Below are positions 21,605-30,403 of a DNA stretch of 33,239 nucleotides, in pieces (the first letter of the stretch is position 1; every line of letters starts with the position of its first letter). Made by a program: the position numbers and the translations under genes. The stretch comes from Rubripirellula sp. (GTDB lineage: Bacteria > Planctomycetota > Planctomycetia > Pirellulales > Pirellulaceae). The notes beneath the pieces were generated by a model. That model searched no databases. It saw only the letters and a list, made by a program, of their open reading frames with translations, and was not told where the DNA came from. Location: the NCBI GenBank assembly GCA_012270065.1, contig JAAXJB010000082.1, forward strand, positions 103,349 to 136,587. Direction: 5' to 3'.

Positions 21605-22936
21605 ATGTTTCAGAGATTGCGCACGGGTGCAAGTCGCACGCACGTCATTTGCTCAAAGGTTTTTTTCCAAGGTTGGAAATGCTTTTGGCATTCGTTTGTG
21701 CGGTGCGTTTATAGGTCCATTTGTGCTGGTATGATTGCTTGCGGTTTTGTTTTGATGACCACGTTGTGGCTGCCCTGTTCTGCCGGGGATTGGCCATGTT
21801 TTCGGGGGCCGAATGCCGATGGTGTGTCGCTTGAAAAAGATTGGTTAACGCAGTGGCCGGAAAACGGACCGCCAGTACTGTGGCGAACAGAGGTCGGGAC
21901 GGGTTATTCCGCGGTTGTCGTTGTTGACAATCGCCTGTTCACCATGGGGAATCGCGAAAATCGTGACACTGTGTACTGTCTGGATGCCTCCAGTGGAGAA
22001 GAACTCTGGAAGCATACCTACGATTGTCCTACAGACGCGAACGAGTTTGAGGGGGGGCCTACATCGACTCCGACTGTACATGACGGAAAAGTTTATACGT
22101 TAAGCAGAACGGGAAATCTGTTCTGTTTTGATGCGGCAACTGGCAATGTCAAATGGGCGATCGATGTACCTGAGATGACTTCCATTCGGATTCCCGGTTG
22201 GGGGTTTTCCAGCGCACCATGGGTAGGTAACGGTCGCGTGGTTGTAAACGTTGGGGATGCCGGTGTTGCGGTGGATGCGAACGATGGAAGCTTGCTCTGG
22301 AAGTCGGCGGACAAGGATTCGGGTTACTCTTCATTTGTGCCAAGCACGGTTGATGGCCGATTGTGTCTTGTCTTTGGGTCGGCGAGGTCCTATGTGTGCG
22401 TTGAGGCAGTCTCAGGGATGGAGTTGTGGCGTCAAAGATGGTTGACAACATTCGGGTGCAATGCAGCCAATGCGATGGTGATTGATGAGCATGTTTTGAT
22501 TTCATCAGGGTACAATCGTGGTTCGGCACTCTTGGAGTTTCGGGACGGCAATCCGAATGTCGTTTGGAAGACAAAAGAGTTTCAAAACCAGCTTTCAACT
22601 AGTGTGTATCGCAACGGTCATGTGTTTGGAGCCAATGGGGCTGTGTCGCAGGGCGCGGCTTTGGCATGTCTTCGTTTGGAAGATGGTGAAGTGTTATGGA
22701 ACGCAGAGGACGTGAATGTTGGTGGTCTTTCGGCAGCAGGGAAACACCTGCTCGTCATATCGGATGATGGGCGTTTGCAGGTGGTTCTTCCCGGACTCAA
22801 GGGAGCAAAGGTGGTGAGTTCCGCTAAGGTGCTCGACGAACAGTGTTGGACGGTTCCAGTGCTGTGCAATGGCCGCATTTATGTTCGTGGTGCTGGTGGC
22901 GGGTTGGTTTGTCTTGATGTGCGGTTGAAAAATTAA
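21605..22936 (+). CDS. Exported PQQ-type beta-propeller (BamB-like) repeat protein
   Basis: This 443-residue protein is built from PQQ-like (quinoprotein-type) propeller blades, as seen by repeats of the type VYCLDASSGEELWK, LFCFDAATGNVKWA, VAVDANDGSLLWK and VCVEAVSGMELWR. It starts after the signal with GDWPCFRGPNADGVS, the standard opening of a very common planctomycete family. Such proteins are exported, and most lack the residues to bind PQQ, so they are likely scaffolds or binding proteins rather than dehydrogenases. The N-terminus is uncertain. ATG 21605 leaves about 40 basic residues before the hydrophobic core; a GTG at 21698 (MRCVYRSICAGMIAC...) gives a better signal peptide, while ATG 21731 leaves it without positive charge. 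It is followed 86 nt later by the Gfo/Idh/MocA gene on the same strand. Confidence 0.9.
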   Translation: MFQRLRTGASRTHVICSKVFFQGWKCFWHSFVRCVYRSICAGMIACGFVLMTTLWLPCSAGDWPCFRGPNADGVSLEKDWLTQWPENGPPVLWRTEVGTGYSAVVVVDNRLFTMGNRENRDTVYCLDASSGEELWKHTYDCPTDANEFEGGPTSTPTVHDGKVYTLSRTGNLFCFDAATGNVKWAIDVPEMTSIRIPGWGFSSAPWVGNGRVVVNVGDAGVAVDANDGSLLWKSADKDSGYSSFVPSTVDGRLCLVFGSARSYVCVEAVSGMELWRQRWLTTFGCNAANAMVIDEHVLISSGYNRGSALLEFRDGNPNVVWKTKEFQNQLSTSVYRNGHVFGANGAVSQGAALACLRLEDGEVLWNAEDVNVGGLSAAGKHLLVISDDGRLQVVLPGLKGAKVVSSAKVLDEQCWTVPVLCNGRIYVRGAGGGLVCLDVRLKN

Positions 22937-23022
22937 TTTCACCTGGCTTTCTTGGCAGTATTTTCAGCATTCAGTAATAGTTTTGAATGAGTAGATGAGA
23001 TCGGATCGAGTTTGAGGAATTA

Positions 23023-24345
23023 ATGATGACAATCAAACGTAGACAGTTCATACAGTCCATGGCTGTGGCAGGAGCATGTGCTGGGGCTCCCATCGTTCAC
23101 GGTGGCAAGAACAAGGCGAAACGCTACAAAACGGCATTGATTGGGTCTGGGTGGTGGGGCATGAATATTCTCCGTGAAGCGATTGCTGCAGGGAATGTCG
23201 TTGTGGTTGCCCTTTGCGACGTGGATCAGGACAAGCTGGAATTGGCCGCAGAGGAGGTTGAGGAACTGACGGGCGATGTGCCGAGAACATATGGTGATTT
23301 CCGCGAATTGCTGGAAAAGGAAGAGGTCGAGATCGCGATTGTTGCCACTCCTGACCATTGGCATGCGCTGAACACCATTGCGGCAATTGATGCCGGTGCA
23401 CATATCTTTGTCGAGAAGCCAACCGGACATACGATTGGCGAGAGTCGTGCCATGTTGGAGGCTGCTCGGGCCAATGACCGCGTCGTGCAAGTGGGCATGC
23501 ATCGGCGAATCGGGCCACATTATGTTTCGGGAATGAAATTCCTGAAGGAAGGAGGTGCCGGCGATATTGGGATGGTGAAAGCATTTGTACACAGCCGTGG
23601 CGGAGCCGAGTTGCCCACTGCCAATAGTTCACCTCCGGAGCAGTTGGATTGGAAAATGTATTGTGGGCCTGCTGCGATGAGGCCATTCAATCGAAAAATA
23701 CATCCTGGTGGATTCCGCCATTTTCTTGACTTCGCCAACGGGACGTTGGGAGACTGGGGGGTTCATTGGCTTGACCAGATACTCTGGTGGACCGACGAGA
23801 AATATCCGAAGCAAATCCATTCAGTCGGCGGTCGTCCCGTGAAAGGGCCGGCTGTCCTGAATGAGAAACATCAAACGACTGATGCGCCAGATCATCAGGT
23901 TGCCACCTATCAGTTCGAATCCTTCACTGCATACTGGGAGCATCGGAAATTTTCAGGGTCTGGTCCTCAAAAGTCGTCGGTTGGATGCCACTTCTACGGA
24001 ACGAAAGGTACGTTCCATATGGGTTGGCGAGACGGATGGACCTTCTATCCGGCAGACTCCAAAAAACCGGTCATTCATCAGGATGCAATCCACAAGGAAC
24101 CAGATGGACATAGCATCGATTTGCTATGGAATGATTTTGTCTCCGCGATTGAAACAGGCAAACGTCCTACCTGTGATGTTCAGATTGGCCATGACGCGAC
24201 AAACATGAGCCTTCTGGGAATGCTGTCGATGAAGCTGGGCCGTAGTGTCCAATGGGATGGAGAGAACGAGAAGATCGTAGGGGATGGGGAGGCCAATGCA
24301 CTTCTGAAAAGAACCTATCACAATGGCTGGGAATATCCTGGGTAA
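23023..24345 (+). CDS. Tat-exported Gfo/Idh/MocA family oxidoreductase
   Basis: This 440-residue NAD(P)-dependent oxidoreductase of the Gfo/Idh/MocA family is of the kind planctomycetes hold in large numbers for sugar and cyclitol conversion. The N-terminus has a twin-arginine signal (KRRQFIQSMAVAGA, 5-18), so it is probably folded with its cofactor and exported. The Rossmann loop is GSGWWG (41-46); CDVD (65-68) ends the second strand. The conserved EKPTGHTIGE (131-140) holds the catalytic-type Lys. GDWGVHWLDQILWW supplies the active-site His/Asp region before the C-terminal beta sheet. The double ATG at 23023 follows GAGG. The substrate is unknown. It lies downstream of the PQQ-type protein and is convergent with the AI-2E-type transporter gene. 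Confidence 0.94.
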   Translation: MMTIKRRQFIQSMAVAGACAGAPIVHGGKNKAKRYKTALIGSGWWGMNILREAIAAGNVVVVALCDVDQDKLELAAEEVEELTGDVPRTYGDFRELLEKEEVEIAIVATPDHWHALNTIAAIDAGAHIFVEKPTGHTIGESRAMLEAARANDRVVQVGMHRRIGPHYVSGMKFLKEGGAGDIGMVKAFVHSRGGAELPTANSSPPEQLDWKMYCGPAAMRPFNRKIHPGGFRHFLDFANGTLGDWGVHWLDQILWWTDEKYPKQIHSVGGRPVKGPAVLNEKHQTTDAPDHQVATYQFESFTAYWEHRKFSGSGPQKSSVGCHFYGTKGTFHMGWRDGWTFYPADSKKPVIHQDAIHKEPDGHSIDLLWNDFVSAIETGKRPTCDVQIGHDATNMSLLGMLSMKLGRSVQWDGENEKIVGDGEANALLKRTYHNGWEYPG

Positions 24346-24356
24346 GCTTGATTGTT

Positions 24357-24372
24357 GGGCAAGGGATTGCCC
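24357..24372. terminator. Perfect GC-rich hairpin between convergent genes
   Basis: GGGCAA GGGA TTGCCC forms a perfect 6-bp stem with a 4-nt loop, starting 12 nt after the Gfo/Idh stop and lying between two convergent genes. No T-run follows on either strand, so it may stabilise the mRNA 3' end rather than terminate by the classic mechanism. Confidence 0.4.
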
Positions 24373-24494
24373 CAGATCAGCCGTCTGCCGAATCCATTCG
24401 CAGGCTCAGCAAAGGTCAGGGATAACGAGATGCGTTTCTTGATGGCTTGCGAGCTCTTATCCAGTTCGCTTGTGGTGTTGAAACGCAGTTGTGT

Positions 24495-26201
24495 TCACGG
24501 ATTCGGTGAGTCACTGGAAAGGTTTGCTGCCAGCTCATCCGGGAGGTTGTCAGGTTCGTCGTTGATGGTTTTCGCGTCACGTTCTGAAAGTTCATGATTG
24601 AGTATTTCCAACAGCGTTTGCAGGAAAACGACAACCATCGGACCTATCAGGATTCCAATGGGACCAAATACTTTGACGCCACCGAGTACACTCAAGAGCG
24701 CGAAGAGTGGATGCATGGTTGAACGACCGTGCAAGATGTACATCTTGATGACATTATCGATGGACGAAACGATTGTGGCACCATAAATCAACAAAAAAAG
24801 TGCTGCGTACCAACGTTGTTCGACTGCTCCCAGATAAAGCACGCATGGGATCCATACAGAGGCGGCACCGAGGAATGGTACCAGAGCCATCAGCGTAGTG
24901 ACCAGGAAAAGAAAGATGACTGAGTCAAATCCAAGCAGCCAGAAGGCAATTGATGCAAGCGTGCCTTGAGCAAGCGCACTGCATACACTCGCCAGCACGA
25001 CAGCACGGCTGGTCCGATCAAATTCAATTAGCAGGCGTGCCTCGTAGTTGTCGTCCAGTGGACTTAAACGCATCAAGGTTCGAATCATTGCGGCGCCATC
25101 GAGAAGGAAAAAATAAATCGCAATGACAAGAACCAGCAGTCCGATGGCTGTCTGGACTAGAAACCCGCCAGTCGCACTTGTCAAAGAGAAAAATCTGGGT
25201 TGCAGTATTTCCCGGCCGCGGTTGAGTAATTGCTTGAACGATTCAGCGCTTGGATTTGCAAATAGCCGGACTTGGCTACGGAAGGTACCACCGAGAAGGA
25301 TCCGCATCCAGGAGCGGATGGCAGCAGAAGCGATCACGCTTTGGCGGTGGAATTTCTCTTCGGCATTCAGTTTTCCTACAAGTTCATCTGTGTCCGTGTT
25401 GGTTGAATCCGGGGAATGATTTTCCACAGCTGTGCGAAAGTCAAGCAGCTTTTCTTCTGCGACCCGCGCCGCCTCGTCAGCTGTTGCTGGTCCTTCAACT
25501 TTGCTTTGCAGATACTTTACGAGCGTCAATGCCTCGGTAATGTTTTCGAGAACCATCTGACGCGTCACCTGTGGATTGTTGGTCAGCAACGATGAAGTTT
25601 CCGATTCCGTGCTTTCTGGTCGATCCAGATGGTCCGAAAGCGAATCGAGGCGGCGGAACTGTTCAGCATAGGGAAGCGAAATTCCGACCTGCTCGCGGCC
25701 GCGATCCAAAGCAGAGGAAAGGTCAGTGAAGTTGATGTGACTGACCATGGCCGTGAATTGGCTGGTGGCGACTGACAAAAGTAGAAAGATTGGCAGTAGA
25801 ACCACAGTCATGATCAAGAGGGTCGTGGCCATCGCGGCCATTTGTCGTCTGTTTTTGAACCGCTTGAGAAGATGAAGGTAGACTGGCCGAAAGAGGACGA
25901 CGAGCAAGGTCGCCAGAAACAGTGGAACAAAAAAACCAGCCATGACTTTGTAAAACAACGCACCGACGGCCAGGATTCCCAGAATCAGCATTACGATCGA
26001 GATGATGCGTGACAGAGTTGGGAAGTTCGATTGGCCGGACCAGGGGGCATGGGATTCCTCGCCCGATCCGGTTGCTGATGACTGAGCTGTGGAGTCCATT
26101 GTGGACTCAATATCGGGATCTGGTTTGTTGCGTGACGGACCTTGCGAAGTGCTTTTGGACGCGTGATCCTTGGTTTTGCGCTGTTTTCTGCGTTTTGGCA
26201 T
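24495..26201 (-). CDS. AI-2E family transporter with a long loop insertion
   Basis: This 568-residue inner-membrane protein belongs to the AI-2E (PerM/TqsA/YdiK) family. The name comes from autoinducer-2 export by TqsA; most members have other or unknown cargo. Residues 1-55 are polar and basic. Helices at about 62-105 and 122-146 form the first set; helices from about 345 to 545 form the second, with the family's typical wording (LTTLMALVPFLGA-like TTLMALVPFLGAAS, VFGPIGILIGPMVVVFLQTLLEIL). Between them lies a polar stretch of about 195 residues (about 150-345), far longer than in TqsA or YdiK (344-370 residues in all). The loop is rich in Glu, Ser and Asp. Start ATG 26201 (MPKRRKQRK). The protein is encoded alone on this strand. 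Confidence 0.9.
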   Translation of the reverse strand: MPKRRKQRKTKDHASKSTSQGPSRNKPDPDIESTMDSTAQSSATGSGEESHAPWSGQSNFPTLSRIISIVMLILGILAVGALFYKVMAGFFVPLFLATLLVVLFRPVYLHLLKRFKNRRQMAAMATTLLIMTVVLLPIFLLLSVATSQFTAMVSHINFTDLSSALDRGREQVGISLPYAEQFRRLDSLSDHLDRPESTESETSSLLTNNPQVTRQMVLENITEALTLVKYLQSKVEGPATADEAARVAEEKLLDFRTAVENHSPDSTNTDTDELVGKLNAEEKFHRQSVIASAAIRSWMRILLGGTFRSQVRLFANPSAESFKQLLNRGREILQPRFFSLTSATGGFLVQTAIGLLVLVIAIYFFLLDGAAMIRTLMRLSPLDDNYEARLLIEFDRTSRAVVLASVCSALAQGTLASIAFWLLGFDSVIFLFLVTTLMALVPFLGAASVWIPCVLYLGAVEQRWYAALFLLIYGATIVSSIDNVIKMYILHGRSTMHPLFALLSVLGGVKVFGPIGILIGPMVVVFLQTLLEILNHELSERDAKTINDEPDNLPDELAANLSSDSPNP

Positions 26202-26401
26202 CTACTTTCTACTCAGCAAAATTCGCACGAGGCATGACGGATCGTGACTACGGGCGTACAGTGTGACACACATGAGGTGCGTTTCCAAACAGGTTGTAAC
26301 AGTTCCCGGGGTTTGTGTGCCATGATGATGGCGGCTGCGTCAGCAGTTTTGCGGTGCGAACTGTGTTTGGATGTCGCTATCAATTGGGGTTGGAGTATCT
26401 T

Positions 26402-27505
26402 TTGAATTCGAACGAGAGTGTCACACCGTTGAAGAAAAACAAATTGGCCATGCGTGTGGCCAAGTGGGTGATTGCGGTAACCGTACTGGCGGGGCTTTTT
26501 GTTGCAGGGCGTTCAGCAATCCTGCAATGGAGGCAGGAGCATGCAAAGGTGCAGCGTCAAATAGATGAAATTGACGTGCAATTGAATGCAGCCGATGACG
26601 CCACAAAGCGGGACTTGGAATCCCGCCGCGAAAAGCTGCTTGTTTCGATGCCAAGTTGGAGTTCCATCCGCTGGGAATACTGCTTTCTTGCAAGTGTTCT
26701 TTATTCACTTGGGTTAGTTCCATCCGGGTTGCTGCTTCGGAGAGCATTGGTGTCTCTGGGCCAAAAGGCGAGTGTCGGCACATCAATTGCCGCCCAATTG
26801 TTGGGGCATTTGGGGAAATATGTACCTGGTAAAGCCATGGTCGTTGTGATTCGTGCTGGGGTTCTTTCACGCGATGGCGTGAAGGTGATGCCGGCAACGG
26901 TGAGTATTTTCCTTGAGACTTTCCTGATGATGGCGGTGGGCGGCGTGGTCGCGGGGGCTGTTGTTGTGTGGCTTCCGGTTCCTCGTTGGATTGCTGCGAT
27001 GTCCGTTGGTATTTCACTGGTCGCCTGTTTACCGACGTTTCCGATGGTGCTTCGCGTGATTGTCAAACGTATTGTCAAGGACTTCAGTTCCTCTGATGGC
27101 GAGCGTCTTGGCTGGGGCCTGTTTCTATCGGGTTGGGCATGGTCCTTGTTGTCGTGGATTCTCATTGGCGCTTCATTCACCTTGCTTGTTGCGGCGATCC
27201 CGGGGTTTGCTGTTTCAGGATCAGAGAAGACACTTGGGACGCTTGAGTTGTATCTTGTTTGTACCGCCGCCATCAGTTTGGCCGTCGTGATCGGTTTTGC
27301 CTCCCTGCTTCCCGGCGGTGCAGGCGTTCGTGAACTTGTGGTCACTACCGTCCTGAGTGTTGTGATAGGCCCTTCTCATGCGATCCTGGCGGCGATCGCA
27401 GCCCGCATCATGTTCGCCGTTTGTGAAGCATTTGTTGCGTTGTGCTGCTGGATTTGGCTGAGGGGTTCGCTTCGGATCAAGGTGCAGGGGGGGGATAGGC
27501 AGTGA
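26402..27505 (+). CDS. Flippase-like LPG_synthase_TM family membrane protein
   Basis: This 368-residue protein (from a TTG at 26402, six bases after GGAG) has the UPF0104/lysylphosphatidylglycerol synthase transmembrane fold, a flippase-like family. Diagnostic segments are GHLGKYVPGKAMVVVIRAGVL (G.Y.PGK...R) near 135-155 and FASLLPGGAGVRELVVTTVL near 304-323. About eight helices follow an N-terminal helix (19-36) and a charged coiled-coil-like stretch (43-82, HAKVQRQIDEIDVQLN). The catalytic C-terminal aminoacyl-transferase domain of MprF is absent, so it is a membrane transporter-type relative, not an LPG synthase. Its cargo is unknown. An upstream GTG (26315) would add 29 unlikely residues; ATG 26450 is another possible start. 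A G8 run lies just before the stop. Confidence 0.82.
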   Translation: MNSNESVTPLKKNKLAMRVAKWVIAVTVLAGLFVAGRSAILQWRQEHAKVQRQIDEIDVQLNAADDATKRDLESRREKLLVSMPSWSSIRWEYCFLASVLYSLGLVPSGLLLRRALVSLGQKASVGTSIAAQLLGHLGKYVPGKAMVVVIRAGVLSRDGVKVMPATVSIFLETFLMMAVGGVVAGAVVVWLPVPRWIAAMSVGISLVACLPTFPMVLRVIVKRIVKDFSSSDGERLGWGLFLSGWAWSLLSWILIGASFTLLVAAIPGFAVSGSEKTLGTLELYLVCTAAISLAVVIGFASLLPGGAGVRELVVTTVLSVVIGPSHAILAAIAARIMFAVCEAFVALCCWIWLRGSLRIKVQGGDRQ

Positions 27506-27506
27506 C

Positions 27507-27531
27507 GCCCAGCCACGACCGGGCTTTTTTT
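27507..27531 (+). terminator. Candidate intrinsic terminator after the flippase-like gene
   Basis: GCCC and GGGC pair across ten bases and are followed at once by seven Ts. It starts one base after the stop codon of the flippase-like gene. The stem is short, so termination may be partial, but the U-tract is strong. Confidence 0.5.
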
Positions 27532-27732
27532 AAAAGGGCTGGATCGAGTTGTCACGAAACATGGCAGAAGCCTGATGTCCAGTGAGTCGCGAGTCTTGGT
27601 TTCTTCTTGGCGTTCGTGCAGGTTGCATGTGGGCAGGGGGATCTTTTCTCATGGCTATTCAACAATATTGGACATGGGCGTGTTTGGTTCATGACATCGA
27701 TAAAACACGGGCATGTTCGGGAATGTTACTGA

Positions 27733-27761
27733 TTGCTAGGGTTTGGCTCCTGCTCTAAAAT
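27733..27761 (+). promoter_or_regulatory. Candidate sigma-70 promoter of the ABC module
   Basis: TTGCTA (27733-27738) and TAAAAT (27756-27761) are separated by 17 bases, with four of six and five of six matches to consensus. Transcription would start near 27768, about 25 nt before the TTG start at 27793. Confidence 0.45.
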
Positions 27762-27769
27762 GCCGCAGG

Positions 27770-27785
27770 GCACATGACCATGTGC
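27770..27785. promoter_or_regulatory. Perfect 7-2-7 inverted repeat, candidate operator
   Basis: GCACATG AC CATGTGC covers about +3 to +18 of the predicted promoter and ends seven bases before the putative start codon. This is a common place for a repressor site. It could also form a short hairpin in the mRNA leader, next to the ribosome-binding region. Confidence 0.45.
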
Positions 27786-27792
27786 GCACGGT

Positions 27793-30363
27793 TTGACTCT
27801 GATAGTGACTGATACGATCTTGAAATCTGAATTTGCTACCCGTCTTACGACATCTCTTGCTGTGTTCGTTGCAGCGTTTGCGGTTCTGATGTCCGACGCA
27901 ACAAAGGATTGTGCGCTGGGTCAGGAACAATCTGGAAATCAGGTAACCTCGGTGCCAGAACCAACGGTGACAGTCGCCAATGCAGGCGCTTCACGTCATG
28001 TTGCAGGGCGATGGTCGACCTTGAGTGTGAACGGGTTGAACAAAACCAGCCAGGACGCAGAAGAGATGAGTGTCGTGACGGTCGGCACTACATCCAAATT
28101 GCAGTACGGGCGTCGTTTGTGGGTGCCTGCTGGTTCAAAACGCCAGTCATGGTTGGCAATTCAAATACCGGAATCCGCTGAAACATCGATGTCCAATGGG
28201 AGTCAGGTTCCCGAAATGTACACCGAACTCACTACCATGCAACTGAAAGAAACGGGTGATGGAGAAGAGTTCAAATCCAATGCAGTTGGAATGCCAAAGG
28301 GTAAACGTAGGTTGTTGCTTTCCAGCGAAGCTTACCGAACGGGGACTTTGATTTCACCTCGGAAAAATTCTCTGCAGGCAGAATATGACGCGGGCGTGAT
28401 CATGCGAACGCTGTATGAAATCTCGGATAGTCAACGGGCAGGGGCACAGGACCTCGGAATGGTGGACTTGAACCGGGGATTCATACCACCAACGCCACGA
28501 CCACTGGATGCGCTGGATCAGTTGGTCATCGCGAACGATGCAGTGTTGGATGATACGGTTGGCGTACGGCGGATCAGATCGTGGCTCAATCGAGGAGGAA
28601 GGCTTTGGGTGATGGTCGACCAGATCAGTGCGTCGTCAGCAAGGAAGCTGCTTGGGGATGCCATGTGCTACAGCGTGGTCGATGATGTCGAACTGAATGA
28701 CTACGAAATTTGTGTGCGAGCGCAGCATTCTTCGGCGAAAGATGAATTCACCGAAATGAGCTTTGACAATTCCGTGTCCATGAGGCGCGTGATTGTTGAT
28801 GGTGGTGAAATTGTGTGTGAAGTTGATGGCTGGCCTGCTGCATTTTGGAAGAGTGTTGGGCAGGGAGAAATTCTTTTCACGACGTTGAACGCACGGGGCT
28901 GGTTGACCGAAGCGAAAATATCGCCGCCGTTGCAATCGCTGGCAGGCCGGTTTTTTGTTACGAAGCTGGAACCACCGCAGTATGGGGAAGCGGTTTCCGA
29001 AGTTCTCGATGGAGAAATTGGATACCGAATTCCCAGTCGGCGATTGGTCGCTTCGGTGCTGTTTCTTCAGGCGATTTTGGTCGTGTTTGGGGGGGGATGG
29101 CTGTTGTGGAAAAAACAATTGCAGCGGCTTGCCGTGTTGGTTCCCATTTCGTCTGTGGTGGCCATGGGCATTCTCGTGAGTGTCGGTAAGCAGAACACGG
29201 CTCAGGTCCCATCTACGATTGCAACCGGACAGATTGTTCGCACTACGCCGGATAGTGCGACGGCAGGCGTCACTTCTGTTTCCGCCATCTACAGTCAGGA
29301 ACAGAGACCGCTGCCGCTGTCCAGTAACGGGGACGGCACGACGGAGCTTTTGGGCGAGAATCAGGGGCGATCGGAACGAATCGTCTGGAATGATGCTGGT
29401 GGGGCTGATTGGTACTTCGTGGATCAGCCGCCGGGAGTAGTGCAGCACGTTAACTCTGAAGCTGTGGTTGAAATCGAGCAACCCTGGAATGCGATTGGGC
29501 GTTTTACCCCAGAAGGTTTTGAAGTTTCCGTCAAAGGTCTGAATGCCGGCATTTGCGAGGATGCATTCATTGGCGGGTTTGGCACCGTTGATCTGTCCCT
29601 CGTCAAGGCTGAGGAAAACGAGAATGTTTTTCGCGGCAATGGGTTGTTGGCTGACGGTCGGTTCATCAGCAGTACAGTGCTCTCGGAACGTCAGCAGATG
29701 AGGCAGGGGTTTCTGCAGGAGTTATCCGGTCGTGGAGTGGATTTCTTCACTCGTGAACCATCGCTCATCACATGGGCAAAGCCACTGGATATTGGCGTCA
29801 GGTTCGGAGAAGGATATGAGCATGTGGGCTGGTCGCTGGTTTCAATGCCGCTGCGGTTCGAAAAAACAAAGCAGGGAACTGCGTTTCGGGTTCCCGCGAC
29901 ATTCGTGCGTCAGGGTCCGCTTCTGACTGATTCTGGTTCGCAATTTTTCAATCCCAGTACCGGTGAGTGGCTGGACGAACTTGTGAAACCTGGGCAGGTG
30001 GGCGTTCGGTGTGTCGTTCCGCAGTCAGTGATGCCGTGTGATCTATCCGTTGCGACCATTGAACTGGACATCAAGGCTCCCGGTCGAACCGTTTCTCTGA
30101 AGGGCTTTTCAGATGGTGAGTTCAGGACTCTCAAACAGTGGGAAAGTCCACTCGGTGTTGTCGAGTACTCAATAGATGCACCCGGTTTCCTGTCGCTTGA
30201 TGAAGCGGGAGGATTGCGTCTTTTGATCGATGTTTCCGAATCAGATGAAGTAGAAAATTCGGGCGATGAGACAAATGATGCGAAAGTCAAACGAGATGAG
30301 GTTGTTCGCAATCTTTGGGGCATTGAGACTTTGAACGTGAGTCTGGAAGGGGTTTCCAAGTGA
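27793..30363 (+). CDS. Large membrane-anchored protein with GATase-like domain, partner of an ABC exporter
   Basis: This encodes about 856 residues. There is a signal-type hydrophobic stretch (residues 20-34) near the N-terminus, then a mainly beta extracytoplasmic region. Residues about 172-288 resemble the class I glutamine-amidotransferase-like fold used in planctomycete operons with vWA or ABC genes (PRPLDALDQLVIANDAVLDD then WLNRGGRLWVMVDQ); no catalytic Cys is obvious. Two adjacent helices lie at about 417-437 and 443-465, the second half follows them, and the protein ends with an acidic tail. It is not a clear homologue of GldG but has a similar place and plan: large, membrane-bound, next to ABC ATPase and permease genes. 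The start is uncertain (TTG 27793, GTG 27805 or TTG 27820). The ATPase gene follows after 40 nt. Confidence 0.75.
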   Translation: MTLIVTDTILKSEFATRLTTSLAVFVAAFAVLMSDATKDCALGQEQSGNQVTSVPEPTVTVANAGASRHVAGRWSTLSVNGLNKTSQDAEEMSVVTVGTTSKLQYGRRLWVPAGSKRQSWLAIQIPESAETSMSNGSQVPEMYTELTTMQLKETGDGEEFKSNAVGMPKGKRRLLLSSEAYRTGTLISPRKNSLQAEYDAGVIMRTLYEISDSQRAGAQDLGMVDLNRGFIPPTPRPLDALDQLVIANDAVLDDTVGVRRIRSWLNRGGRLWVMVDQISASSARKLLGDAMCYSVVDDVELNDYEICVRAQHSSAKDEFTEMSFDNSVSMRRVIVDGGEIVCEVDGWPAAFWKSVGQGEILFTTLNARGWLTEAKISPPLQSLAGRFFVTKLEPPQYGEAVSEVLDGEIGYRIPSRRLVASVLFLQAILVVFGGGWLLWKKQLQRLAVLVPISSVVAMGILVSVGKQNTAQVPSTIATGQIVRTTPDSATAGVTSVSAIYSQEQRPLPLSSNGDGTTELLGENQGRSERIVWNDAGGADWYFVDQPPGVVQHVNSEAVVEIEQPWNAIGRFTPEGFEVSVKGLNAGICEDAFIGGFGTVDLSLVKAEENENVFRGNGLLADGRFISSTVLSERQQMRQGFLQELSGRGVDFFTREPSLITWAKPLDIGVRFGEGYEHVGWSLVSMPLRFEKTKQGTAFRVPATFVRQGPLLTDSGSQFFNPSTGEWLDELVKPGQVGVRCVVPQSVMPCDLSVATIELDIKAPGRTVSLKGFSDGEFRTLKQWESPLGVVEYSIDAPGFLSLDEAGGLRLLIDVSESDEVENSGDETNDAKVKRDEVVRNLWGIETLNVSLEGVSK

Positions 30364-30403
30364 GTTTAAAACGAAATGTGTTGGACCGGAGAAGGATACG
30401 TCA

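Noticed and set aside
24495-26201. Quorum-sensing (AI-2 export) role suggested by the family name
   Set aside because: Family members have varied or unknown cargo; no lsr or luxS gene is near, so the name is not evidence of AI-2 signalling.
26402-27505. MprF-type lysylphosphatidylglycerol synthase
   Set aside because: Only the transmembrane flippase-like part is present; the aminoacyl-transfer domain is missing.
28636-29481. 281-codon minus-strand frame inside the large membrane protein gene
   Set aside because: Antisense shadow, rich in His, Arg and Asn in a way typical of non-coding frames.
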